Origin: Lysobacter sp. Root916 | Lineage (GTDB): Bacteria > Pseudomonadota > Gammaproteobacteria > Xanthomonadales > Xanthomonadaceae | DNA: 64,000 nt | Direction of reading: 5' to 3' | Assembly: GCF_001429785.1 (NCBI RefSeq) | Contig: NZ_LMJF01000016.1 | Span: 83,756-147,755, forward strand | In this document: positions 9,488 to 18,659 of the stretch, in pieces | How the letters are laid out: each line of letters begins with the position of its first letter | Position numbering within the stretch: the first letter of the stretch is position 1 | Translations under genes and position numbers: made by a program | Notes under the pieces: model-generated | Told to the model about the DNA's origin: nothing | The model's input: only the letters and a program-made list of their open reading frames with translations | Database searches by the model: none

Positions 9488-9979
9488 ATGTCGAACGCCA
9501 GCGCGGTATCCGATCCCGATGCGTCCTCCCGGCCCAAGGCCTACCTGGTCCAGGAGCGCGACGCCGAAACCATCGCCGGCAACGGCAGCCGCCTGTGGCT
9601 GCTCGCCGACGCCAGCGACTGCTGCGGCGCGCTGGGCGCCAATCGCCTGCGTCTGGAGGCCGGCGCGGCCGGCGCCAAGCCGCACTATCACGCGCGTTCC
9701 AGCGAAGCCTTCTACGTGCTCGACGGCGTGCTGCGCATGGTCGTCGACGGCGAAGCGGTGAGCGTGGAGCGCGGCGGCCTGGTGGTGATCCCGCCCGGCG
9801 TCGTGCATTCCTTCGGCGCCGGCCCCGACGCGGTCGCCGACGTCCTGGTCACCCTGACCCCGGGCGTGGACCGTTTCGACTATTTCCGCCTGCTGCCCAA
9901 AATCCTGCGCGGCGAGGCCGACCCACGCGCGCTGGACGAGGCGCCGCAGCGCTACGACGTGCATTTCGTCGACGCCTGA
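9488..9979 (+). CDS. Cupin domain protein
   Basis: 163 residues from the ATG at 9488; an in-frame ATG at 9410 would add 26 mostly arginine/proline residues and is possible. A single cupin_2 barrel is present. Motif 1 reads [17 protein letters not shown] (His-x-His...Glu) and motif 2 is [16 protein letters not shown] with the last metal-binding histidine. The protein probably binds a divalent metal. Small cupins of this kind act as dioxygenases, isomerases or sensors, and nothing here picks one. It lies in the ruv operon between kup and ruvB, but the gaps (126 and 68 bases) allow separate expression. Confidence 0.85.
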   Translation: MSNASAVSDPDASSRPKAYLVQERDAETIAGNGSRLWLLADASDCCGALGANRLRLEAGAAGAKPHYHARSSEAFYVLDGVLRMVVDGEAVSVERGGLVVIPPGVVHSFGAGPDAVADVLVTLTPGVDRFDYFRLLPKILRGEADPRALDEAPQRYDVHFVDA

Positions 9980-10047
9980 ACCGCCGCGTCGCCGGAACGT
10001 GCGCCGCGCCGTGGGCGGCTCGCGCGCGGCCATGCGAACATAGGCGC

Positions 10048-11076
10048 ATGACCGACCACCGCATCATCGCCCCCGGCGCGACCCGCGAGGACGAGGCCCT
10101 GGAGGCCTCGATCCGGCCCAAGCGTCTGGACGAGTACCTGGGCCAGCAGCCGGTCCGCGAGCAGCTCAAGATCTACATCGAGGCCGCCAAGGGCCGCGGC
10201 GAGGCCCTGGACCACGTCCTGATCTTCGGCCCGCCCGGCCTGGGCAAGACCACCCTAAGCCACGTGATCGCCAACGAGTTGGGCGTGAACCTGCGCCAGA
10301 CCTCGGGCCCGGTGATCGAGAAGGCCGGCGACCTGGCCGCGCTGCTGACCAACCTGCAGCCGCACGACGTGCTGTTCGTCGACGAGATCCACCGCCTCTC
10401 GCCCGTGGTCGAGGAGGTGCTGTATCCGGCGATGGAGGACTACCAGATCGACATCATGATCGGCGAGGGCCCCGCGGCGCGCTCGATCAAGCTCGACCTG
10501 CCGCCCTTCACCCTGATCGGCGCCACCACCCGCGCCGGCCTGCTGACCGCGCCGCTGCGCGACCGGTTCGGCATCGTCCAGCGTCTGGAGTTCTACAGCG
10601 CTGAGGAACTGACCAAGATCGTGCGCCGCTCGGCCCAGATCCTGGGCATCGACTGCGTGCCAGAGGGCGCGGCCGAGATCGCCAAGCGCTCGCGCGGCAC
10701 CCCGCGCATCGCCAACCGCCTGCTGCGGCGCGTGCGCGACTTCGCCCAGGTGCGCGCCAACGGGCGCATCGACAGCGAAACCGCCGACGCCGCCATGGCC
10801 ATGCTCAAGGTCGACCCGCAGGGCTTCGACGAGCTCGACCGGCGCCTGCTGCTGACCATCATCGAGTCCTTCGACGGCGGCCCGGTCGGGGTGGAGTCGC
10901 TGGCCGCCGCGCTCAGCGAGGAGCGCGGCACGCTCGAGGACGTGATCGAGCCCTATCTGATCCAGCAGGGCTATCTGGTCCGCAGCGCGCGCGGCCGCAT
11001 GGCCACGCCCAAGGCCTACCGGCATGTCGGCCTGAGGCCCAAAGCCAATGCCGTCGGGCTTTTCGAAGAGGATTGA
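10048..11076 (+). CDS. ruvB: Holliday junction branch migration ATPase RuvB
   Basis: 342-residue AAA+ motor that drives branch migration. [11 protein letters not shown] is the start, ATG at 10048; longer frames upstream overlap the cupin gene. Walker A GPPGLGKT is at residues 61-68, Walker B VDEIH at about 111-115, and sensor 1 GATTRAGLL follows. The arginine-finger region contains RDRFG. The C-terminal winged helix has RTARGR-like residues ([17 protein letters not shown]). It overlaps nothing, but ends just before ybgC (stop 11076, ybgC GTG 11081). Confidence 0.98.
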   Translation: MTDHRIIAPGATREDEALEASIRPKRLDEYLGQQPVREQLKIYIEAAKGRGEALDHVLIFGPPGLGKTTLSHVIANELGVNLRQTSGPVIEKAGDLAALLTNLQPHDVLFVDEIHRLSPVVEEVLYPAMEDYQIDIMIGEGPAARSIKLDLPPFTLIGATTRAGLLTAPLRDRFGIVQRLEFYSAEELTKIVRRSAQILGIDCVPEGAAEIAKRSRGTPRIANRLLRRVRDFAQVRANGRIDSETADAAMAMLKVDPQGFDELDRRLLLTIIESFDGGPVGVESLAAALSEERGTLEDVIEPYLIQQGYLVRSARGRMATPKAYRHVGLRPKANAVGLFEED

Positions 11077-11080
11077 GCGA

Positions 11081-11515
11081 GTGATTGCACCGGCGTTCAG
11101 TTGGCCGACACGCGTCTATTGGGAAGATACCGACGCTGGTGGCGTGGTCTACCACGCGCAATATCTGGCGTTTCTGGAGCGCGCGCGCAGCGAATGGGTG
11201 CGTGCGCAGGGTTACGGCCAGGAGCGGTTGCGGCTGGAGTTCGAGCTGGTGTTCGCGGTGCGCGCGATGCAGATCGACTTCCTCAAGCCCGCGCGCCTGG
11301 ACGACGCCCTGTCGGTGTCGGCGCAACTGCGCGAGTGCCGCCGCGCCAGCCTGGTGTTCGCGCAGGCCATCCACCGCGGCGAGGAGCGTCTGTTCACGGC
11401 GACGGTGCGCTTGGCCGCACTGGACCCGCGGGACTTCCGCCCGCGCCCGATTCCGGCGGCGCTGTACGAGCCGCTGCAAGCGTTGGTCACCCCGGCGCCG
11501 CAAGAACCAACGTAA
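11081..11515 (+). CDS. ybgC: Tol-Pal cluster acyl-CoA thioesterase YbgC
   Basis: 144-residue hotdog-fold thioesterase that hydrolyses short- or medium-chain acyl-CoA or acyl-ACP and is almost always the first gene of the tol-pal cluster. The signature YWEDTDAGGVVYHAQYLAFLERARSEW carries the catalytic Asp (ED-T-D) and the conserved YH. I take the GTG at 11081 as the start because GAAGAGGAT lies 8-10 bases upstream; the ATG at 11048 would overlap ruvB by 29 bases. It is transcribed directly into tolQ (37-base gap). Confidence 0.95.
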   Translation: MIAPAFSWPTRVYWEDTDAGGVVYHAQYLAFLERARSEWVRAQGYGQERLRLEFELVFAVRAMQIDFLKPARLDDALSVSAQLRECRRASLVFAQAIHRGEERLFTATVRLAALDPRDFRPRPIPAALYEPLQALVTPAPQEPT

Positions 11516-11552
11516 CCATCAGGCCCGTGTTGCGGGCTACGGAGAAACAAGC

Positions 11553-12338
11553 ATGACGTCATCGTTGATCGCGCTACTGGCCACGACCGTGGAAGCCCTG
11601 CCGGAAGAGGCCGCCAGCGCGGTGACGCAGGCCGCGACCGCCGCCGCCGCCGCGGGCGGCGACTTCAGTCTGCTGGCGCTGCTGCGCGACGCCAGCCTGC
11701 CGGTGCAGTTCATCATGGCCCTGCTGGTGTTGGCCTCGGTCACCTCCTGGATCATCATCTTCCGCAAGTGGAAGGTGATCCGTCGCGCCAAGCACGAGGC
11801 CGACCAGTTCGAGGAACGCTTCTGGTCCGGCGCCGAGCTCAGCAAGCTGTACGCCGGCACCACCGAGCGCGGCCGCGGCGTCGGCGGCCTGGAGGCGATC
11901 TTCGAAGCCGGTTTCCGCGAATTCAACCGCATCCGCCAGCGTCGCGGCGTGGATGCGCGCGCCCAGCTCGAAGGCGCCCAGCGCGCGATGCGCGCGACCG
12001 GCTCGCGCGAGCTCGACGGTCTGGAGCACAACCTGGAACTGCTGGCCAACATCGGCTCGACCTCGCCGTACATCGGCCTGGTCGGCACCGTGTTCGGCAT
12101 CATGGTCACCATGCATTCGCTGATCTCGACCACCAAGCAGGTCGGCATCGCCGACGTCGCCCCGGGCATCTCCGAGGCGCTGCTGGCCACCGCGATGGGC
12201 CTGTTCGTGGCGATCCCGGCGGTCTGGGCCTACAACCGCTTCGCCACCGGCGTGGAACGCCTGTCGGTGCGCTACGACGCGTTCTCCGAGGAGTTTTCCT
12301 CGATCCTGCAACGGCAGTCCCACCTCGACGAAGGCTGA
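11553..12338 (+). CDS. tolQ: Tol-Pal system proton channel subunit TolQ
   Basis: 261-residue inner-membrane protein. With TolR it forms the proton-driven motor that energises TolA. Three membrane segments are seen: LPVQFIMALLVLASVTSWIII near residues 48-70, and two near residues 165-215 with the MotA/TolQ/ExbB signature NIGSTSPYIGLVGTVFGIM and ISEALLATAMGLFVAIPAVWAYN. The N-terminus before TM1 is longer than in E. coli and alanine-rich. ATG 11553 follows GGAGAAACAA. Confidence 0.97.
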   Translation: MTSSLIALLATTVEALPEEAASAVTQAATAAAAAGGDFSLLALLRDASLPVQFIMALLVLASVTSWIIIFRKWKVIRRAKHEADQFEERFWSGAELSKLYAGTTERGRGVGGLEAIFEAGFREFNRIRQRRGVDARAQLEGAQRAMRATGSRELDGLEHNLELLANIGSTSPYIGLVGTVFGIMVTMHSLISTTKQVGIADVAPGISEALLATAMGLFVAIPAVWAYNRFATGVERLSVRYDAFSEEFSSILQRQSHLDEG

Positions 12339-12433
12339 TGCGGGCCCTCCGCACGCATCCGCATCCGAGCGCGTATTCGCGCCTGCGCCTTCCGCCCCCG
12401 CGGAAGGCCTCGTAAAGAAAGAGAGGTAAGGCC

Positions 12434-12879
<446 letters not shown>

Positions 12880-12883
<4 letters not shown>

Positions 12884-13824
12884 GGGAAACCAAAGCCGAC
12901 ACCGCGCAAGCCGTCGGTTTGGCCCTGGCGCTGCACGGGCTGCTGATCGTGGCGCTGTTGCTGAGCGCATTGCAGTGGGGTGGCGCGCCGGAAGGCGGTG
13001 GCTCGCCCATGGCCACCGAACTGACCGACGCCTCCGACTTGTCGGCGGCGATGCAGCGCACCCTGCGCAGCAAGGTCGCGCCGGTGCAGGACCCGCTGCC
13101 GCAGCCCGAGCCCGAGGACGCGCTGCCGCAGCCGGAGCCCGAGCCGATCCCGCAGGACGCGCCCACCCCGCAGCAGCAGGCGCCGCAGGACTTCATCCCG
13201 GTGCCCGACGACAGCGTTCAGGAGCAGGTGGTCGACACTCCGACCCCGAACAAGGCCACCGAGCAGACCGTGCAGGAGGCCAAGCGCCAGCAGGATCAGG
13301 TCGATCTGACCGAGCAGGAGCGTCAGCTGGAGATCCAGCGCCAGCAGCGCCTGACCGCGATGGAACTGGAGCGCCAGAAGCAGCTCGAGGACATCCGGCG
13401 CAAGCGCGCCGCGGCCGCGCGCGAGGCCAGCCTAGCCGAGCAGCGGCTGGCGCAGCTCGCCGACGCCCAGGCCCGCAACGCCTCCTCGGCCCAGGCTGAC
13501 GCCAACCAGCCCACCCCCGGCGCGGGTGGCCAGGGCGATCCGGGCCTGATGGCGGCCTACCAGGCTGCGCTGCAGGCGGCGATCAAGGCCAAGTGGACCC
13601 GGCCGGACAGCGTGCCGCTGGGCGCGAAATGCAAGCTGGTCATCCGCCAGATCACAGGCGGTGCCGTCATCGACGTGCAGGTATCGTCGCCGTGTTCCTA
13701 CGACGAGCAGGCCCAGCGCTCGATCGAGGCCGCCGTGCTCAAGGCCCAGCCCTTGCCCTACGCGGGCTTCGAAAAGGTGTTCAACCGCCAGCTCAACTTC
13801 ACTTTCACCGCCCAGGACGAGTAA
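12880..13824 (+). CDS. tolA: Cell envelope integrity protein TolA
   Basis: 314-residue protein spanning the periplasm and linking the TolQR motor to Pal at the outer membrane. One N-terminal membrane helix (AVGLALALHGLLIVALLLSAL) has the conserved SHLS-like spot replaced by LALHGLL. Then comes a proline-glutamate rich stretch (PQPEPEDALPQPEPEP, about residues 70-95), a long Gln/Glu/Arg-rich helix (about 125-205) and a C-terminal TonB/TolA domain (about 220-314) with YQAALQAAIKAKW and the disulfide-type Cys pair. It starts inside the tolR stop codon. Confidence 0.95.
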
Positions 13825-13842
13825 GCCCGGCCCGATTGGGTG

Positions 13843-13911
13843 GTTCAGCTTGAATTCGTTCAGCTTTGAGGCGGCGTTCACCTCCAAACTGTTAAGAATC
13901 CCAAGCTGAAC
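13843..13911. promoter_or_regulatory. Direct and inverted GTTCAGCTT repeats upstream of tolB
   Basis: The nonamer GTTCAGCTT occurs at 13843-13851 and again at 13858-13866 (15 bases apart), and its inverted copy AAGCTGAAC at 13903-13911. They lie in the 124-base tolA-tolB gap. The spacing of the direct copies is close to 1.5 helical turns. This could be an operator or an RNA hairpin; no sigma-70 promoter is obvious beside it. Confidence 0.35.
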
Positions 13912-13948
13912 AAGTGTCCGCGTCCGAATGACCCGTAATGGAGTGCCG

Positions 13949-15262
13949 ATGAACCGACCCCTGTCCTGGCTGGCCGCGCTGCTCGCGCTGCTGCTTCCGT
14001 TCTCCGCCGCCGCCCAGGGGCTGGATGTCGATATCGTCGGCGGTAAGGCCGCGGCGCTGCCGATCGTGGTGGTGCCGATGCCGTATCAGGGCGCCGGCAC
14101 CGCGCCCAGCACCGATATCGCCAAGGTGATCCGCGACGACCTCAACCGCTCGGGCCAGTTCCGCGGCCTGCCGGTGGAGCGCATGGCCAGCCAGCCCAGC
14201 CGCGGCGCCGACATCAACTATCCGGAATGGCGCGCGATCAACCAGGACTACATCGTGGTCGGGCGCGTGGTCGACGGCGGCGCCGGCGCCTACCGCATCG
14301 AGTACGAACTGTTCGACGTCGCCAAGCAGCAACGCCTGGCCGGCTTCGCCTACACCGCGCGCGCCAACGTGGTGCGCGACGCCGCCCATCAGATCGCCGA
14401 CGCGATCTATCAGAAGATCCTCGGCGTGCGCGGCGCCTTCTACACCCGCATCGCCTACGTCACCGCCAACGGCACCGGCCGCGGCGCCGACTACGTGCTC
14501 AAGATCGCCGACTCCGACGGCTTCAATCCGCAGCCGGTGGTGCGCTCGCCCGAGCCGCTGCTGTCGCCGGCCTGGAGCCCGGACGGCAATCGTCTGGCCT
14601 ACGTGAGCTTCGAAGGCGGCAATTCCTCGATCTACATCCAGAACATCAGCTCCGGCAGCCGCGAGCTGGTGGCCAAGTTCCGCGGCATCAACGGCGCGCC
14701 GTCGTTCTCGCCGGACGGCCGCCGCCTGGCTCTGACCCTGTCGCGCAGCGGCAACCCCGAGATCTACGTGATGGACCTGGGCAGCAAGGCGCTGACCCAG
14801 TTGACCAACCATTTCGGCATCGACACCGAGCCGACCTGGAGCGCCGACGGCAGCAAGATTTATTTCACCTCCGATCGCGGCGGCAAGCCGCAGATCTACC
14901 AGGTCGCCTCCAGCGGCGGCGGCGCCACCCGCGTGACCTTCCAGGGCAGCTACAACGCCACCCCCAGCGTGTCCTCGGACGGCAAGAAGATCGCGGTCGC
15001 GCAGGGCGCGGGCAACACCTATCGCATCGCCATGATGGACAGCAGCCTGGGTTCGGCGCGCTGGAGCACGCTGTCGCCGGGCTCGCTGGACGAGTCCCCG
15101 ACCTTCGCTCCGAACGGCGCCATGATCATTTATGCTGCGCGCGAAGGCCGCCGCGGCGTGCTGTATTCGGTTTCCGCCGACGCGCGCGTGCGCGAGCGCG
15201 TGGTGCTGGACGACGGCGACGTGCGCGAACCGGCGTGGGGTCCCTACCGCACGCCGCAGTGA
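13949..15262 (+). CDS. tolB: Tol-Pal system beta-propeller protein TolB
   Basis: 437-residue periplasmic protein that binds Pal. The start at 13949 gives [24 protein letters not shown], a textbook signal peptide with GGAG just upstream; an ATG at 13928 would add seven residues. The N-terminal alpha/beta domain (about residues 25-165) is followed by a six-bladed propeller whose repeated blades show [30 protein letters not shown] and [15 protein letters not shown]. It ends close to pal (82-base gap). Confidence 0.97.
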   Translation: MNRPLSWLAALLALLLPFSAAAQGLDVDIVGGKAAALPIVVVPMPYQGAGTAPSTDIAKVIRDDLNRSGQFRGLPVERMASQPSRGADINYPEWRAINQDYIVVGRVVDGGAGAYRIEYELFDVAKQQRLAGFAYTARANVVRDAAHQIADAIYQKILGVRGAFYTRIAYVTANGTGRGADYVLKIADSDGFNPQPVVRSPEPLLSPAWSPDGNRLAYVSFEGGNSSIYIQNISSGSRELVAKFRGINGAPSFSPDGRRLALTLSRSGNPEIYVMDLGSKALTQLTNHFGIDTEPTWSADGSKIYFTSDRGGKPQIYQVASSGGGATRVTFQGSYNATPSVSSDGKKIAVAQGAGNTYRIAMMDSSLGSARWSTLSPGSLDESPTFAPNGAMIIYAAREGRRGVLYSVSADARVRERVVLDDGDVREPAWGPYRTPQ

Positions 15263-15344
15263 ATCCGCGCCCTCTCCCTAATCGATCCCCCGGCACCTGT
15301 TGTCCGCTAATCCTGCCCCCTGTTCCACCAGACGAGGAAAACCC

Positions 15345-15887
15345 ATGAACAAGATCGCTCCCGCCACCGTCGGCAAGGTCGTGCTCGCCGCACTGCTTTG
15401 CACGCTCGCCGTCGCCTGCTCGAAGAAGGTCAAGGAAGTTCCGCCGACCGACAGCGGCACCGGCAACACCGGCACCACCCAGCCGTCCGACGGCGGCGGT
15501 CCGGTCGCCTCGGGCGCGTACGGCCCGAACGATCTGGACACCGACGCCTGCCTGCGTCAGCGCGTGGTCTACTTCGATCTGGATCAGGACAGCCTGAAGC
15601 CGGAATTCCAGGCCATCGTGGGCTGCCACGCCAAGTACCTGCGCGACCGTCCGTCCTCGCGCATGACCCTGGAAGGCAACGCCGACGAGCGCGGCAGCCG
15701 CGAGTACAACCTCGGCCTCGGCGAGCGCCGCGGCAATGCGGTGTCCTCAGCGATCCAGGCCAACGGCGGTTCGGGCAGCCAGATCACCGTGACTTCCTAC
15801 GGCGAAGAGCGCCCGGTCTGCACCGACTCCAACGAGGACTGCTGGGCCAAGAACCGTCGCGTCGAGATCGTGTACACCGCCAAGTAA
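15345..15887 (+). CDS. pal: Peptidoglycan-associated lipoprotein Pal
   Basis: 180-residue outer-membrane lipoprotein that binds peptidoglycan through an OmpA-like domain. The lipobox LAVAC puts the lipidated cysteine at residue 25. A flexible Ser/Thr/Gly linker follows, then the OmpA domain with YFDLDQDSL, LEGNADERGSREYNLGLGERR and KNRRVEIVY. Two additional cysteine pairs (DACLR...VGCH; PVCTDSNEDCW) may form disulfides. AGGAAAACCC precedes the ATG. Confidence 0.97.
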   Translation: MNKIAPATVGKVVLAALLCTLAVACSKKVKEVPPTDSGTGNTGTTQPSDGGGPVASGAYGPNDLDTDACLRQRVVYFDLDQDSLKPEFQAIVGCHAKYLRDRPSSRMTLEGNADERGSREYNLGLGERRGNAVSSAIQANGGSGSQITVTSYGEERPVCTDSNEDCWAKNRRVEIVYTAK

Positions 15888-15902
15888 TCGGACCCACGAT
15901 CG

Positions 15903-16742
15903 ATGCGCACGTTCGCACAGACCCTAGCGGCTTCGATCGTCTGCGGAGCGGCGGCCCTCGCGGCCGCCGCCCCCGCTTACGCCCAACGCGCCAGCCTGGC
16001 CGACCGCGTCGCGGTGCTGGAGCAGCGCGCGGCCAACAATCAGGCCAACGTCGACCTGTTGAATCAGGTGACCCAGCTCAAGTCCGAACTGCAGGCCCTG
16101 CGCTCGCAGGTCGAGGAATTGCAGCAGCAAAACCAGCAGCTGCAGCAGTCCAGCAAGAACCAGTACCTGGACCTGGACGGCCGCCTCAACCAGCTCGAAG
16201 GCGGGGCGCCGCCGGCCCCGGCCTCCGCGCCGGCCGCCGCCGCGCCCAAGCCCGCCGCGCCCACCGTCGCAGCGCCGCCGCCGGCCGCGCATGCGGCCGC
16301 CCAGGACCGCCCGCCGGCGGTTTACGGCGATCCCGGCGCGGTGGCCCAGAGCGCCGACGAGCGCAGCGCCTACGACATCGCCTTCAACGCGCTCAAGGCC
16401 GGCCTCTACGCCGACTCGGCGCGCATGTTCCAGGCCTTCATCGAGACCTACCCGAACGGCACCTACACCCCCAACGCCTTGTACTGGCTGGGCGAGAGCT
16501 ACTACGTGACCCAGAACTACCAGCTCGCGCTGGTCCAGTTCCAGTCGCTGTACGAGCGCTACCCGACCCACGACAAGGCCCCGGGCGCGCTGCTCAAGCT
16601 GGGCTTGTCCCAGCAGGGCCTGCGCCAGATCGACGCGGCCGAACGCACCCTGGGCGAAGTGGTCGCGCGTTTCCCGGGCACCGACGCCGCGCGCGCGGCC
16701 TCCGACCGCCTCAACGCGCTCCAGCTCGGCCGCCTGCGCTGA
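15903..16742 (+). CDS. cpoB: Cell division coordinator CpoB (YbgF)
   Basis: 279-residue periplasmic protein which in E. coli coordinates PBP1b activity with Tol during outer-membrane constriction. It has a signal peptide ending APAYAQ, then a trimerising coiled coil (RVAVLEQRAANNQANVDLLNQ... to about residue 100) and an Ala/Pro linker. About three TPR motifs follow at the C-terminus (AYDIAFNALKAGLYADSARMFQAFIETYPNG; ALYWLGESYYV). It starts 15 bases after pal. Last gene of the tol-pal cluster; mrcB (PBP1b) lies 28 kb away in the same window. Confidence 0.95.
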   Translation: MRTFAQTLAASIVCGAAALAAAAPAYAQRASLADRVAVLEQRAANNQANVDLLNQVTQLKSELQALRSQVEELQQQNQQLQQSSKNQYLDLDGRLNQLEGGAPPAPASAPAAAAPKPAAPTVAAPPPAAHAAAQDRPPAVYGDPGAVAQSADERSAYDIAFNALKAGLYADSARMFQAFIETYPNGTYTPNALYWLGESYYVTQNYQLALVQFQSLYERYPTHDKAPGALLKLGLSQQGLRQIDAAERTLGEVVARFPGTDAARAASDRLNALQLGRLR

Positions 16743-16764
16743 GCCGGGCGCCAAGCCGCTCCCT

Positions 16765-16790
16765 GTAGGAGCGGCGTAAGCCGCGACCGC
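16765..16790. repeat. Single arm of family A palindrome
   Basis: GTAGGAGCGGCGTAAGCCGC and six more bases, with no inverted partner nearby, 22 bases after the cpoB stop. The arm still holds its small internal dyad and may act as a weak terminator. Confidence 0.7.
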
Positions 16791-16907
16791 GTCCAGCGGA
16801 TCCCCCGCGGCCTGCGGGTTGCCGACCTGGCTCACCGTCGCGCTCGCGCGCCGCAGCATTCCAGTGCCGTTCGGGCCGGCGGGGTCCGGCTCCGATAAAC
16901 TAGGCGC

Positions 16908-17585
16908 ATGAACGCCGTATCGACCGACGCGGCCCTGGCGTCGCCCGAGCGCCTGCGGCTGACCGAAATCTTCCTGTCCCTGCAAGGCGAAGCCCGCAGC
17001 ATCGGCTGGCCGACCGTGTTCGTGCGCCTGACCGGCTGCCCGCTGCGCTGCCAGTACTGCGACACCGCCTATGCCTTCCACGGCGGCCAGTGGTGGCAGA
17101 TGGACGACATCCTGGCCGAGGTCGCCGGCCACGGCGCGCGCCACGTCTGCGTGACCGGCGGCGAGCCGCTGGCGCAGAAGCGCTGCATCGGCCTGCTCGA
17201 GCGCTTGTGCGACGCCGGCTACGAGGTGTCGCTGGAGACCTCCGGCGCGATCGACATCGCCGAGGTCGACCCGCGCGTGTCGCGCGTGCTCGACATCAAG
17301 ACCCCGGATTCCAAGGAAGCGCACCGCAACCTCTGGAGCAACCTCGCCCTGCTGACCGCGCGCGATCAGGTCAAGCTGGTGATCTGCAGCCGCGAGGACT
17401 ACGACTGGGCCAAGGACGTGGTCGCGCAGCATCGCCTGACCGAGGTCTGCGACGTGCTGTTCTCGCCCAGCTTCAGCCAGATCAAACCCAGTGACCTGGC
17501 CGACTGGATCGTCGCCGACCGCCTGCCGGTGCGTTTCCAACTGCAGCTGCACAAGATTCTTTGGAACGACGAGCCGGGGCGTTGA
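16908..17585 (+). CDS. queE: 7-carboxy-7-deazaguanine synthase QueE
   Basis: 225-residue radical-SAM enzyme that converts 6-carboxytetrahydropterin to 7-carboxy-7-deazaguanine in queuosine synthesis. The iron-sulfur cluster motif is GCPLRCQYCDT (Cys-x3-Cys-x2-Cys); the substrate strand LSLQGEA and the SAM-binding TGGEPLAQ follow. The C-terminus FQLQLHKILWND is typical of proteobacterial QueE. It precedes queC, the next enzyme of the pathway, with a 120-base repeat element between them. Confidence 0.96.
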   Translation: MNAVSTDAALASPERLRLTEIFLSLQGEARSIGWPTVFVRLTGCPLRCQYCDTAYAFHGGQWWQMDDILAEVAGHGARHVCVTGGEPLAQKRCIGLLERLCDAGYEVSLETSGAIDIAEVDPRVSRVLDIKTPDSKEAHRNLWSNLALLTARDQVKLVICSREDYDWAKDVVAQHRLTEVCDVLFSPSFSQIKPSDLADWIVADRLPVRFQLQLHKILWNDEPGR

Positions 17586-17588
17586 GGC

Positions 17589-17703
17589 CGGGATTGGGGA
17601 TTCGGGATTCGCAACAGCGGCTTCCGACTCCGCCGGATTCTGCGTTCTTCCCATCGCCCGCTCCGACCAATCCCTAATCCCCAATCTCGAATCCCGAATC
17701 CCG
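17589..17703. repeat. Palindromic repeat pair, family B (GGGATTCGGGATT type)
   Basis: The left arm (17589-17611) consists of GGGATT/GGGGATTC units. The right arm (17671-17703) contains the inverted AATCCC units. About 60 unrelated bases lie between. It fills the queE-queC gap and its right end is two bases from the queC start codon. The same family occurs inside hrpA at 32621-32710. Confidence 0.85.
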
Positions 17704-17705
17704 AA

Positions 17706-18404
17706 ATGAAAAAAGCCGTCGTCCTCGTCTCCGGTGGTATGGACTCCGCCGTCGTCATCGCCATCGCGCGCGAGCAAGGCTATGCCGTGCATGCGCTGAG
17801 CGTGCGCTACGGCCAGCGCCATACCTCCGAGCTCGACGCCGCCGCGCGCGTGGCCCAGTCCCTGGGCGCGGTCGCGCACAAGACCGTCAACGTCGATCTG
17901 CGCAGCATCGGCGGCTCGGCCCTGACCGACGAGGCGATCTCGGTGCCGCTGGACACCGACCACCACCCGGTCGGCGTGGACGCGGCCAAGGACGACATTC
18001 CGGTCACCTATGTGCCGGCGCGCAACACCATCATGCTGTCGGTGGCGCTGGGCTGGGCCGAGGTGCTGGGCGCGGCCGATATCTACTGCGGCGTCAACGC
18101 GGTCGACTACTCGGGCTACCCCGACTGCCGCCCCGAGTTCGTCGAGGCCTTCGAGCGCCTGGCCAACCTGGCCACCAAGGCCGGCGTCGAGGGTGCGGGC
18201 CTGCGCGTGCGCGCGCCGCTGCAGTACATGAGCAAGGCCGACATCGTGCGCGAGGGCCTGCGCCTGGGCGTGGATTTCGCCCAGACCGTGTCCTGCTATC
18301 AGGCCGACGACGAGGGCCGCGCCTGCGGCCATTGCGACGCCTGCCGCCTGCGCGCCGACGGCTTCGCCGCCGCCGGCGTGGCCGATCCCACGCGCTACGT
18401 CTGA
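17706..18404 (+). CDS. queC: 7-cyano-7-deazaguanine synthase QueC
   Basis: 232-residue ATP-dependent enzyme that makes preQ0 from 7-carboxy-7-deazaguanine. The PP-loop SGGMDS is at residues 9-14. The family marks VRYGQRH, FVPARN-like VPARNTIML and the zinc-binding cysteines in [21 protein letters not shown] are all present. The ATG has no Shine-Dalgarno: the 30 bases before it belong to the right arm of a family B palindrome. This may lower or structure-regulate translation. Confidence 0.97.
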   Translation: MKKAVVLVSGGMDSAVVIAIAREQGYAVHALSVRYGQRHTSELDAAARVAQSLGAVAHKTVNVDLRSIGGSALTDEAISVPLDTDHHPVGVDAAKDDIPVTYVPARNTIMLSVALGWAEVLGAADIYCGVNAVDYSGYPDCRPEFVEAFERLANLATKAGVEGAGLRVRAPLQYMSKADIVREGLRLGVDFAQTVSCYQADDEGRACGHCDACRLRADGFAAAGVADPTRYV

Positions 18405-18435
18405 ACCGCCTGACCGGGCCGCGCAGAGCCGGGGC

Positions 18436-18464
18436 CTGACTCCGCGACTAGGGCTTGTTAGAAT
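18436..18464 (+). promoter_or_regulatory. Sigma-70 type promoter of tRNA-Lys
   Basis: -35 CTGACT (18436-18441), a 17-base spacer, and -10 TAGAAT (18459-18464). The mature tRNA begins 32 bases after the -10, leaving room for a short leader removed by RNases. Confidence 0.7.
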
Positions 18465-18496
18465 GTCCGACTCCGGCGCGCTGCCGGCGTTGCACC

Positions 18497-18572
18497 GGGC
18501 CGTTAGCTCAGTCGGTAGAGCAGAAGACTTTTAATCTTTTGGTCGTAGGTTCGAATCCTACACGGCCCACCA
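18497..18572 (+). tRNA. tRNA-Lys (anticodon TTT)
   Basis: 76 nucleotides including an encoded CCA. The acceptor stem GGGCCGT pairs with ACGGCCC. The D-arm has GCTC/GAGC, the anticodon loop is CTTTTAA (anticodon TTT at 18530-18532), and the T-arm has GTAGG-TTCGAATC-CTAC. It reads codons AAA and AAG. It stands alone with its own promoter and terminator between queC and a convergent gene. Confidence 0.98.
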
Positions 18573-18580
18573 AATACGCA

Positions 18581-18617
18581 AAACGCCCGGGAGCGATCCC
18601 GGGCGTTTCGCTTTTTT
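18581..18617 (+). terminator. Rho-independent terminator after tRNA-Lys
   Basis: A perfect 12-base stem AAACGCCCGGGA / TCCCGGGCGTTT closes a GCGA loop (GNRA type) and is followed by CGCTTTTTT. It also lies downstream of the convergent gene ending at 18660. Confidence 0.93.
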
Positions 18618-18659
18618 GCCTCTGGCCGAGCGCGCAAGAGGTCTGCGCTGGCGAGGCCC

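Noticed and set aside
7340-10033. An 897-residue minus-strand open frame rich in His, Arg and Gln
   Set aside because: It lies antisense to kup and the cupin gene, has amino-acid content typical of shadow frames in GC-rich DNA, and no recognisable domain.
15924-18332. An 802-residue minus-strand frame over cpoB, queE and queC
   Set aside because: Runs antisense through three recognised genes and two repeats; no domain visible.
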